Shown piece by piece: positions 1 to 4,739 of a DNA stretch of 5,018 bases; within the stretch, counting starts at the first letter, position 1, and the number at the start of each line of letters is the position of its first letter. The notes under the pieces are model-generated. The model was not told the DNA's origin. It saw nothing but the letters and a program-made list of their open reading frames with translations, and did no database searches. Source of the stretch: JBKQWK01 sp052139595 (lineage in GTDB: Bacteria; Actinomycetota; Thermoleophilia; UBA2241); contig JBKQWK010000161.1 in NCBI GenBank assembly GCA_052139595.1, positions 1-5,018 on the forward strand. Direction: 5' to 3'. The position numbers and the translations under genes are program-made.

Positions 1-447
1 GATGGCGATGACGCGTCGTCCCTTGGCCGTCTTCGGTTCAGAGATGATCACGCCGCGGCCATTGGGGATCAATGCCCGCCGCACGGCAAGTCTGCCCGCC
101 TCAAGATCAACATCACTCCATCTCAGATCAAGCGCCTCACCGCGCCTCATGCCGGTCATCGCGATCGTGTGCCAGAGAGGGGAGAGACGCTCATGTTTGA
201 CTGCGCTAAGAAACGCCTGCAGCTGTTCGGCCGTCCAGGTCTTCATCTCACGGCTGCCATCAGCTTTGGCCCGTGGTGGATCAGCCGCATCAAGGGGATT
301 ACGGGCAAGCTGTCCCCACCTGACCGCATCCTTACAGGCTTTGTGCAGACAGGCATGAACGTGGTGGATGGTCTGGGATGAGAGACCCTGATGAGTGTCC
401 TTGGCGCCGGACTCGGCGTGGCCGGACCCCATTCGTCGGTCCACTTC
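1..447 (-). pseudogene. Tyrosine integrase, core-binding and early catalytic part (partial, runs off left edge)
   Basis: Reading the minus strand from about 444 down to base 1 gives a tyrosine recombinase segment. It has a SAM-like core-binding helix region (GLSSQTIHHVHACLHKA, then DAVRWGQLARNPLDAADPPR), the start of the catalytic domain (MKTWTAEQLQAFL), then TGMRRGEALDLRWSDVDLE with the first catalytic Arg (codon 145-147) and the beta-hairpin Lys region SEPKTAKGRR. The remaining HxxR and Tyr motifs would lie beyond the left edge. These enzymes cut and rejoin DNA at attachment sites of phages and integrative elements. The frame is closed upstream by TAA at 448-450, so it is cut off from its N-terminal half at 543-989; a GTG at 442-444 is the only nearby start and has no clear ribosome site. 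I read it as the 3' half of a broken gene. Family assignment is secure; inactivity is inferred. Confidence 0.85.
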
Positions 448-542
448 TTATGCTAGTCCCATAGCCACGTCCAGCGTAGGAGTCGGGGGGCCGTAGTCTG
501 CCAGTGAGAACTCTGGGAAGATGATCCTCTCCGGCGCCGGTT
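448..542. other. Unexplained ~90-base segment interrupting the integrase
   Basis: The N-terminal integrase part ends in recognisable sequence at KLTAAQ (552-569) and the next recognisable part starts near GSGHAESG (about 432). In relatives these are separated by only a few residues (typically LNALY plus a short linker). Here about 90-110 bases intervene. They read out of frame with at least one side and end in TAA at 448-450. I see no terminal repeats or known element in them. Confidence 0.45.
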
Positions 543-989
543 GGCGTTGCCCTGCGCCGCCGTGAGCTTGGCCAGCTGCAGGCTACCGATGTAGGGCACG
601 ATCTGACAGTCGACGTGCTGGACGTAGGAGTTGTACGTGGAGGGGCGGATCGTTGCCTTGACCGCTGGTAGCCACTCTTTGGTCAGGTACTGCCTGACCG
701 TCAACTTCGTCGGTGCCGTGTAGCTCTGCTGTTCGACCGAGACGAGCAGCCTGTTCATCTGCGCCTGGCATTCCTTGCGCGTTTGAAAACCAGCCTTGAT
801 CTCGCGGCGGCGCTCTTCGGTCTCCTTCAGCGGGCCGCCGCAACTGGGGCAGCCCTCCAGTGGCCGCCGTGCGGCCCAGAACCTCTTCTTGCACACCGTG
901 CATCTCTGGGCGGCGCCGAGACCGACATCGACGATGTACTCCCAGACGCCGGCGCGCTCCTCGCTACGATGGCGGATGGAACCTCTCAC
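543..989 (-). pseudogene. Tyrosine integrase, N-terminal arm-binding part with zinc ribbon
   Basis: From a GTG at 987-989 (VRGSIRHRSEE...) the minus strand encodes about 146 recognisable residues. An AP2-like arm-type DNA-binding domain (GSIRHR...VWEYIVDVG, then GGPLKETEERRREIKAGFQTRKECQAQMNRLL) is split by a zinc ribbon C30-x2-C33-x13-C47-x2-C50. The start of the SAM-like core-binding domain follows (LTVRQYLTKEWLPAVKATIRPSTYNSYVQHV...IVPYIGSLQLAKLTAAQ). The GTG is chosen because homology begins there and AGGAGAAGAGGGA lies just upstream. After Gln-146 similarity is lost and the frame runs on to a TAG at 453-455. Together with 1-447 this would make one integrase of ordinary length. The open frame also extends upstream to about 1352, but that stretch looks non-coding. 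Confidence 0.75.
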
Positions 990-1383
990 GAGATGGACTT
1001 CCCTCTTCTCCTGGCGCGTGCACGTGGGTGCATAATCTAATCCCAGCTCAAGGTTCGCTCTTTCGAAGCTGGCCGGGAAGCGCCTTCGAGGCTCCCAAAG
1101 TACGGAATCTGCGGTGCGCACAGACCTTGTTGGTGTCGCCTGTCTGGTTGACTTCAGGCTGCCGCCGGCCAGACACGTTGGCCAGTGTGGCATGATCGCG
1201 AGACTCACACGGGGGGTCATCGCGATGTGGCAAGCGGCGCGTCGGGGAGTACTTCTATTGACGATGACTGCTGCCGGCAAGAATAACCTTGTCGACCACC
1301 CAATCATTGCTGCTCGCACGGTAGCCGGGCTGGCGCAATCGCGATCTCGCAACTGAGACTGTCAACCGGCAGCTGCGGTTCGA
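990..1383. other. Intergenic stretch, no gene recognised
   Basis: This 394-base stretch lies between the integrase start and the end of the iron-sulfur protein gene. Open frames cross it on both strands, but their translations are rich in Arg, Ser and Pro and show no domain I recognise. On the minus strand an AT-rich TTAGATTATG (1031-1040) lies about 40 bases upstream of the integrase GTG and could hold its -10 element, but no matching -35 is clear. No tRNA or attachment-site-like repeat was found. Confidence 0.4.
1364..1380 (-). terminator. Weak hairpin after the iron-sulfur gene
   Basis: AACCG (1364-1368) and CGGTT (1376-1380) can pair around GCAGCTG, a few bases past the stop codon of the minus-strand gene ending at 1384. 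The stem is only 5 bp and no T-run follows on the minus strand, so an intrinsic terminator role is a guess from position alone. Confidence 0.2.
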
Positions 1384-2313
1384 TCAGCGGGCGGCGAGCA
1401 GGGCGCGCAGGTTGCGCGCCAAAGCGATGCCGAGAAACTCATCGTCGTAGTTCAGCAGCCCGAGGTTGCCGAACTTGTCGCGCAGGCGGGATTCGCGCCT
1501 GAGCAGATCGTGATCGACACCTGCGAGCAACAGTTTTGTCTCGCGCTCGTCGAAGGCGGCCGTCTCGGCAACCTGCTCCCGGGCGGCCCGGTCCTCGGGG
1601 CAGGCTTGTTGACAGCGCAGGCAGCCGACGAGGCAGTGGTGCCAGGCCGCTTCGATCCAGGGCGCAAATGGCCGCTCGTTTTCGTTGTGCAGTGTCAGGC
1701 AGCGTTCGCCGTGGAGCAGGAAGCGATCCTTGCCGATGGCGCCGGTCGGGCAGGCGTGACGGCACGCCTCACATGAGTCGCAGCGCGATAGCAAGCGCAG
1801 GCCGGTCCAAGGGTCGTCGTTGGGGGCAAGGTCAGAGACGCAGGCCACGAGTTCGACGAAGCTGCCGCAGCCGTCGACGTAGGCGATGTTGTTACGTCCA
1901 TAACGAGCCACGCCGGCGCAGACGGCAAAGAGCTTCTCGGGCAGTCGCATCTGGGCAACCGAGAGGCCGGCCGGCGCAAGGCTTGTTGCCAGCGCGGCGG
2001 TCACTGTCGCCTGGATCTCGTCGTGGTGGCAGTAGGTCGTGGGGATGGGCACGGCGACCTCGCTACCGTCAAAGACTACAGTCACGCGGGCGCAGGCGTG
2101 CGGCACGGCGACGATGATCAGCGATCGCGGCGTGCGGACAGTCGCGGGCAGCGCAAAGTCAAGGTTGCGCGTGACGACTCGCATGACCGACGGCGCGATG
2201 TTGGGTGTTCGACGGTCGATCTCCGCACGCAGGTCGGCAAGTCGCCCGACAGGGACCACGGCTGCCCGCCAGCCTCTGGCTTCAAGGCTGCACACCGTCT
2301 CCTCGCTCGTCAT
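1384..2313 (-). CDS. QueG-like double 4Fe-4S cluster protein
   Basis: This 309-residue protein belongs with the epoxyqueuosine reductase (QueG/COG1600) relatives. Residues about 129-160 (FAVCAGVARYGRNNIAYVDGCGSF) match the family's AGLGxxGKNxLLxxPxxGSF segment. Residues 178-189 are CxxCxxCxxxCP and residues 231-239 are CxxCxxxCP, preceded by Cys205 and Cys227; this is the interleaved pair of 4Fe-4S clusters. The C-terminus (NYDDEFLGIALARNLRALL) is the usual family end, without the HEAT-like tail of longer QueG proteins. In QueG a DTxPxxE motif supplies the catalytic Asp just before the AGLG segment; here it reads MRLPEKL, so Asp seems absent. A cytoplasmic redox or corrinoid-type role is likely, but queuosine synthesis is doubtful. 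The ATG at 2311-2313 was chosen over upstream ATGs because GAGGGAG lies 6 bases before it. There is no operon partner. Confidence 0.8.
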   Translation of the reverse strand: MTSEETVCSLEARGWRAAVVPVGRLADLRAEIDRRTPNIAPSVMRVVTRNLDFALPATVRTPRSLIIVAVPHACARVTVVFDGSEVAVPIPTTYCHHDEIQATVTAALATSLAPAGLSVAQMRLPEKLFAVCAGVARYGRNNIAYVDGCGSFVELVACVSDLAPNDDPWTGLRLLSRCDSCEACRHACPTGAIGKDRFLLHGERCLTLHNENERPFAPWIEAAWHHCLVGCLRCQQACPEDRAAREQVAETAAFDERETKLLLAGVDHDLLRRESRLRDKFGNLGLLNYDDEFLGIALARNLRALLAAR

Positions 2314-2319
2314 CGCCGA

Positions 2320-2326
2320 CTCCCTC
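2320..2326 (-). promoter_or_regulatory. Ribosome binding site deciding the start of the iron-sulfur gene
   Basis: On the minus strand GAGGGAG sits 6 bases before the ATG at 2311-2313. The open frame continues to an ATG at 2416-2418, but the extra 35 residues (MQRSTQRRPKASLEPRN...) look non-coding, so this site supports the shorter start. Confidence 0.6.
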
Positions 2327-2602
2327 GTCATCTCAGGCCATGCTGGCTGGGTTGCCGTCAAGCCGCAGTTTCGCGGCTCAAGGCTAGCCTTCGGACGCCG
2401 CTGCGTCGACCGCTGCAATTCTTCCGACTATACGGCGGCTTGGCTGGCCCGGCTGTGCTTTCGTGGCTCAGGTGGCAAACAACTTGTGCGTGCGGTTTGA
2501 CGTGCAGCGGTAGCGATGGCTCGGCGGCAGGAACGCGGGGCAGATGGCCTCCCGTCGGCAACTCGTCGGCAGGACTCAATTTGTACCACCTTGTATGTCC
2601 TT

Positions 2603-2615
2603 TTTCGTGACGAAA
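2603..2615. repeat. Palindrome TTTCGT-G-ACGAAA
   Basis: Perfect 6+6 inverted repeat around one central base, about 290 bases upstream of the iron-sulfur gene start. The size and symmetry suit a dimeric regulator's operator, but nothing ties it to a particular regulator. Confidence 0.3.
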
Positions 2616-2653
2616 CAGGTCAGGCAGTCATGTCGCTGTGGCGCTTAACGGCA

Positions 2654-2667
2654 GGCAGACGTCTGCC
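2654..2667. repeat. Palindrome GGCAGACGTCTGCC
   Basis: Perfect 14-bp palindrome (7+7, no spacer) in the gene-free stretch between the iron-sulfur gene and the insertion sequence. It could be an operator or a chance structure in GC-rich DNA. There is no gene close enough to assign it. Confidence 0.3.
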
Positions 2668-2755
2668 GGGGCTCTCATGGCTAGCATATGAATCTCTGCG
2701 GCGATCGGCAGCATACCTTGTGATTTCCCCTTTACTTCCCCCGCGAGCCGAGTGA

Positions 2756-2763
2756 TTTTGTAG
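2756..2763 (+). repeat. Direct repeat TTTTGTAG at the IS110 left junction
   Basis: The same 8 bases recur at 4094-4101 at the right end. IS110 elements recombine at a short core shared by target and joined element ends, so this repeat probably contains the core. The guide matches (see the ncRNA entries) both end in TT, so a TT core within the T-run is my best reading; the run makes the exact point ambiguous. Confidence 0.6.
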
Positions 2764-2777
2764 GAGTGTGGCAGGCA

Positions 2778-2793
2778 CCGTCAGTGATGACGG
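2778..2793 (+). other. Bridge RNA 5' hairpin
   Basis: CCGTCA (2778-2783) pairs perfectly with TGACGG (2788-2793) around GTGA, which as RNA is a GNRA-type tetraloop (GUGA). It occupies the position of the 5' stem-loop in described bridge RNAs. Confidence 0.65.
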
Positions 2794-2808
2794 CGAAGGC
2801 ATCCCTTT

Positions 2809-2916
2809 CTTCGGCGGCCTGACTCACCGAAGTGATTGCCGGTGAGTGCTCACAGAGGGTTTTGACTACTGCTGTGTGCGTCGCCTGGCCCGCATCCAAC
2901 ATGTCGGCCGCCGAAG
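2809..2916 (+). other. Bridge RNA target-binding loop
   Basis: CTTCGGCGGCC (2809-2819) pairs perfectly with GGCCGCCGAAG (2906-2916). After a bulged T, GAC (2821-2823) pairs with GTC (2903-2905). A central arm forms from 2841-2855 with 2872-2885 (GGTG-a-GTGC-t-CACAG with CTGTG-t-GCGTCGCC, with some G-U pairs and one bulge). The internal loop then has a 5' strand 2824-2840 and a 3' strand 2886-2902. The 5' strand contains AGTGATTG, of which AGTGATT equals 2751-2757 in the left flank (left target guide). On the 3' strand TCCAA (2895-2899) pairs with TTG-A of the right flank with one mismatch (possible right target guide, weak). Confidence 0.65.
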
Positions 2917-2922
2917 CAGGGA

Positions 2923-2999
2923 GCCCAGCGGCGGTGACTTCATAGGAGCGTTCGCGCCTCTTCGAGGCTGCACGAACAAAGTCGCGTCCCGCGCTGGGC
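2923..2999 (+). other. Bridge RNA donor-binding loop
   Basis: GCCCAGCG (2923-2930) pairs perfectly with CGCTGGGC (2992-2999). Inside, GACTT (2936-2940) pairs with AAGTC (2979-2983), and a central hairpin GCCTC-TTC-GAGGC lies at 2956-2968. The 5' side of the loop, CATAGGAGCGTT (2941-2952), matches the element's right end CATAGGGGCGTT (4083-4094) at 11 of 12 positions: the left donor guide. On the 3' side ACAAAG (2976-2981) can pair with TTTTGT at the left end (2756-2761), five Watson-Crick pairs and one G-T: the likely right donor guide. Confidence 0.7.
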
Positions 3000-3021
3000 C
3001 AAAGACAGCATAACGCAAGCG

Positions 3022-3027
3022 GGAGGT
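3022..3027 (+). promoter_or_regulatory. Ribosome binding site of the transposase
   Basis: GGAGGT lies 5 bases before the ATG at 3033-3035. It falls just past the last bridge RNA stem, so bridge RNA and transposase message could share a transcript or be separated only by RNA ending or processing. Confidence 0.7.
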
Positions 3028-3032
3028 AGATC

Positions 3033-4082
3033 ATGATCGTCGGCGTCGACGTCCACCGGTGCGCACACTGCGCCGCCCTCATCGACGAGCGTGGTGTCGT
3101 TCTCGACACGCTCTCGTTCCCGAACACGGCAGCTGGCGTGCGCAAGCTGCGCACCTGGCTAAGCGCACGCGATGCCGGCGATGCCGTCATTGGCATCGAG
3201 AACGGTGCTGGCTACGGCCAGATGCTCTGCTCTGCCTTGGCCGCCGCCGGCCGCGAAGTGCTCAACGTGCCGGCCTGGCGCACGAAGCGTGACCGCGCCA
3301 AGCACGGCCCCGGCAAGAGCGACCCCGGCGATGCCGTGGCCATCGCTCGCGTCGTGCTTTGCGACCGCGAGCGCCTTGGCCCGGCACTCGAACCTGACCT
3401 GGTGCGGGCCTTGGCCATCGTCGAGACGCAACGCCGACAGACGGTGGCGCGACGCACCGACGCCATCCAGCGTCTGCGCGCCCTCTGGACGCAGTTCGAT
3501 CCCGAGGCCGAGGTGGCGGTCGGCAACGTTCTTGCGGCACGCACCCTGCGGCGTCTGCGGCGTGTCCGGCTCGGTAACGGTGTGCTCGGCGATACCGCGA
3601 CCTTTTGTCTGCGGCGGATCGTCGTCGAGATCGCGCGTCTCGACGGCGTCGTTCGTGACCTTGACAAGCAGCTCGCCGAACTCCTGGCGCAGAGTGACGA
3701 CCCCCTGGAGGGTGTCTGTGGCGCTGGCCCGCAGGTGACGGCGACGCTGATCGCCCAGTCCGGCGACGTGCGCCGCTTCCGCAATCGCGCCGCCTACGCC
3801 CGCTACGGCGGTGTGGCGCCGATTCCCTGTGGCTCGGGCGCCACAGCGGGGCGACATCGCCTCCATCGCGGCGGCAACCGTCAGGTCAACGCCGCCCTGC
3901 ATCGCATCGCCATCGTCCAAGCGCAGTGGGATCCCGCTGCCCGGGCGTACCTGGAGCGCAAGCTCAGCGAAGGTAAGACGCCGCGCGAGGCACGTAGAGC
4001 CCTGAAACGACACTTGGCAAATCTTGTCTACCGGCGACTCTACCGCTGGGCGGAAAACACGTTGCCGGCGACGGTCTCTTGA
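3033..4082 (+). CDS. tnpA: IS110-family transposase (DEDD plus serine recombinase)
   Basis: This 349-residue protein is of normal length for IS110 transposases. The N-terminal RuvC-like domain shows the DEDD set: Asp6 (GVDVH), Glu56 (GIENGAGYG), Asp97 and Asp100 (GKSDPGDAVAIAR). A helical, coiled-coil-like linker follows at about 120-220 (RRQTVARRTDAIQRLRALW... and RLDGVVRDLDKQLAELL). The C-terminal Transposase_20 domain covers about 225-310 (GVCGAGPQVTATLIAQSGDVRRFRNRAAYARYGGVAPIP). Ser268 in CGSG, before RHRLHRGGNRQVNAALHR, aligns with the family's nucleophilic serine. Together with the bridge RNA it excises the element as a circle and inserts it at RNA-matched sites. The ATG at 3033 has GGAGGT 5 bases upstream. 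The stop codon overlaps a TTGACA hexamer at the right end. No frameshift or missing catalytic residue is seen, so the enzyme may be active. Confidence 0.93.
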   Translation: MIVGVDVHRCAHCAALIDERGVVLDTLSFPNTAAGVRKLRTWLSARDAGDAVIGIENGAGYGQMLCSALAAAGREVLNVPAWRTKRDRAKHGPGKSDPGDAVAIARVVLCDRERLGPALEPDLVRALAIVETQRRQTVARRTDAIQRLRALWTQFDPEAEVAVGNVLAARTLRRLRRVRLGNGVLGDTATFCLRRIVVEIARLDGVVRDLDKQLAELLAQSDDPLEGVCGAGPQVTATLIAQSGDVRRFRNRAAYARYGGVAPIPCGSGATAGRHRLHRGGNRQVNAALHRIAIVQAQWDPAARAYLERKLSEGKTPREARRALKRHLANLVYRRLYRWAENTLPATVS

Positions 4083-4084
4083 CA
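4079..4084 (+). promoter_or_regulatory. TTGACA -35 hexamer at the IS110 right end
   Basis: A perfect sigma-70 -35 consensus overlaps the transposase TGA stop (4080-4082). When an IS110 circle forms, its right end is joined to its left end, and in studied members this builds an outward-to-inward promoter for bridge RNA and transposase. In the joined sequence TAGGAG follows after 14 bases and GAGTGT after 17; neither is a strong -10, so promoter activity is inferred mainly from the -35 and its position. Confidence 0.45.
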
Positions 4085-4093
4085 TAGGGGCGT

Positions 4094-4101
4094 TTTTGTA
4101 G
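4094..4101 (+). repeat. Direct repeat TTTTGTAG at the IS110 right junction
   Basis: Second copy of the 8-base repeat at 2756-2763, preceded here by one extra T. TTGTAG also belongs to the IS3 gene fragment on the right (minus-strand codons Leu-Tyr-Asn/Lys), so target and element share these bases, as expected for core-centred recombination. Confidence 0.6.
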
Positions 4102-4352
4102 AGCCGCCGCCAGCTCGCGATGATGACCTGCGCCTCCTTGAGCGTGGAGAAGAGCTCGCCGTTCAGGAGTTCGTCGCGCAGCTTGCCGTTGAAAGACTCG
4201 ATGTAGCCGTTCTCCCAGGGGGAGCCGGGCTCGATGAACAGGGTCATGACGCCGAGGTCGGCGAGCCACTCGCGGACTGCCTTGGCGACGAACTCAGGGC
4301 CGTTGTCGCTCCTGATGTGCTCGGGCACGCCGTACTCGAGGAAGAGGTCTAC
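4096..4352 (-). pseudogene. IS3-family transposase OrfB fragment (rve integrase core), truncated at both ends
   Basis: The minus strand reads VDLFLEYGVPEHIRSDNGPEF...KAVREWLADLG, then a segment with SPWENGYIESFNGKLRDELL and FSTLKEAQVIIASWRRLY. This is the DDE integrase core of IS3-family OrfB: SDNG carries the second Asp and NGYIESFNGKLRDE the Glu. The first Asp and helix-turn-helix parts are missing upstream, where the frame meets an oppositely oriented IS3 fragment near 4341-4352. Downstream the usual YNTVRPHSSLGYRPP ending is lost exactly at Leu-Tyr, where the IS110 right end begins; the open frame then runs antisense through the IS110 transposase, which is not meaningful. It is a remnant that cannot work alone. 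The wording is closest to the IS407/IS2-like branch (inferred). Confidence 0.85.
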
Positions 4353-4621
4353 CTGAACGCCTACGAGAACCTCATCGAGGCGCGAGCTCGCCGCCTACTT
4401 CGACTTCTACAATCGCCGGCACCGGCACCAAGGGCTCAACGACCGTACGCCCGATGAGGTCTACTGGTTCTACACTGCGCACGCAAGCAACAGCTGCATG
4501 AGAAGCAGTGCATCACCTAAGAGCTCTGCTCAACTGTCCAGACCAACCCGGCCACCTCTGGCCTCGCAGAGAGAGCAGCTGCTTGCGCAGGTAGGGAGGC
4601 TGACCCATAGCGAGCAAGGCT
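4341..4621 (+). pseudogene. IS3-family transposase OrfB C-terminal fragment, frameshifted
   Basis: On the plus strand EEVYLNAYENLIEAR (4341-4385) is followed, after a one-base frame change around 4380-4386, by ELAAYFDFYNRRHRHQGLNDRTPDEVYW (4384-4467). This is the C-terminal end of an IS3/IS150-type OrfB (compare AYFxFYNxxRPHQxLxxxTPxEVY). Everything before EEVYL, including the catalytic core, is missing, and the fragment begins where the opposite-strand IS3 fragment ends. The second frame stays open to TAG at 4619-4621, but after about 4475 the translation is no longer family-like and probably covers the element's right end. Two separate IS3 elements are the simplest source, because the two fragments' motifs suggest different branches. 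Confidence 0.75.
4513..4560 (+). mobile_element. Probable right end of the IS3-type remnant
   Basis: Downstream of the OrfB C-terminus the sequence TCACCTAAGAGCTCTGC then TGTCCAGACCAACCCGGCC (4535-4553) resembles the usual IS3-family tail (a short leader, then TGTCCA-N-rich terminal repeat). The matching left end is not in the window, so the exact terminus and any target duplication cannot be set. Confidence 0.35.
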
Positions 4622-4739
4622 AGCACAGCGGCGTACGATCAGGTCGACTGCAAGTCGCTCTCAACCCCTGACCGTTAGCTACTGCCCGGCGTCACTTGTA
4701 TCTCTTGCAAGCGTCACGTCGCGGCAGGCCCACATCACA
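4622..4739. other. Short gene-free spacer
   Basis: Between the IS3 remnant and the PRC-barrel stop codon no coding frame or known element is seen. GCGTCAC occurs twice (4689-4695 and 4711-4717), a short direct repeat of unknown meaning. Confidence 0.3.

Larger units (their letters stand above)
2327..2755. other. Intergenic stretch with short palindromes, no gene recognised
   Basis: This stretch separates the iron-sulfur gene (leaving leftward) from the IS110 left end. No open frame here has a recognisable domain. It must hold the promoter of the iron-sulfur gene; TATAGT on the minus strand (2427-2432) is a possible -10, but no good -35 lies at the right distance. Two perfect palindromes at 2603-2615 and 2654-2667 are listed separately. 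The last bases (to 2755) form the left target flank of the insertion sequence. Confidence 0.4.
2772..3003 (+). ncRNA. Predicted IS110 bridge RNA
   Basis: Manual folding of the left-end non-coding region gives the three-part bridge RNA layout in the known order: 5' hairpin (2778-2793), target-binding loop (2809-2916), donor-binding loop (2923-2999). It ends about 30 bases before the transposase ATG. Bridge RNAs of this family bind their transposase and pair with both target DNA and the joined element ends, setting where the element inserts. Support beyond folding: the left donor guide (2941-2952) matches the element's right end at 11 of 12 positions, and the left target guide (2831-2837) matches the left flank exactly. 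The right-hand guides match only partly. The 5' and 3' limits are approximate; no promoter was found directly upstream in the linear element. Confidence 0.75.
2758..4094 (+). mobile_element. IS110-family insertion sequence with bridge RNA
   Basis: The element is about 1.34 kb: a long non-coding left end (about 275 bases), a DEDD transposase gene (3033-4082) and a very short right end (about 12 bases after the stop). This lopsided layout with no terminal inverted repeats is typical of the IS110 group, not the IS1111 group. Boundaries rest on three clues: the repeat TTTTGTAG at both ends, a donor guide in the left-end RNA matching the right end at 4083-4094, and a target guide matching the left flank at 2751-2757. 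The ends are uncertain by a few bases because they fall in T-runs (4 T on the left, 5 T on the right). The right end abuts an IS3 transposase fragment exactly at the core. The element looks intact: there is no frameshift or stop in the transposase and both guide-matched ends are present. Confidence 0.8.

Noticed and set aside
1258..1286. TTGACG with GAATAA 17 bases downstream as a plus-strand promoter
   Set aside because: The -10 fits poorly and no plus-strand gene follows.
990..1352. N-terminal extension of the integrase frame to an ATG at 1352
   Set aside because: Homology to integrases begins at the GTG at 989, and the extra translation (many Arg, Ser, Pro, Thr) shows no domain; AGGAGAAGAGGGA supports the GTG start.
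2725..2757. Possible continuation of the IS3 gene left of the IS110 element (TCACTCGGCT on minus could encode the SLG of HSSLGYRPP)
   Set aside because: Only about 10 bases agree and a stop follows soon after; too short to claim.
2823..2846. Local hairpin CTCACCG/CGGTGAG with the target guide as its loop
   Set aside because: It is a perfect 7-bp stem, but it competes with the central arm of the target loop. The larger fold with the 11-bp closing stem fits known bridge RNA layout better; it may still be an alternative state when no DNA is bound.
2903..2938. Hairpin GCCGCCG/CGGCGGT with flanking GTC/GAC
   Set aside because: It uses the 3' strands of the target-loop closing stem and the first strand of the donor-loop stem. 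The two-loop fold explains more bases and the guide matches.
2732..3196. Minus-strand open frame of about 154 residues over the IS110 left end
   Set aside because: It covers the region that folds as bridge RNA and has no recognisable domain.
3159..4095. Long minus-strand open frame continuing the IS3 fragment across the IS110 transposase
   Set aside because: It is the antisense of a clear IS110 transposase. GC-rich codon use keeps the opposite frame open; only the part right of about 4096 is real IS3 sequence.
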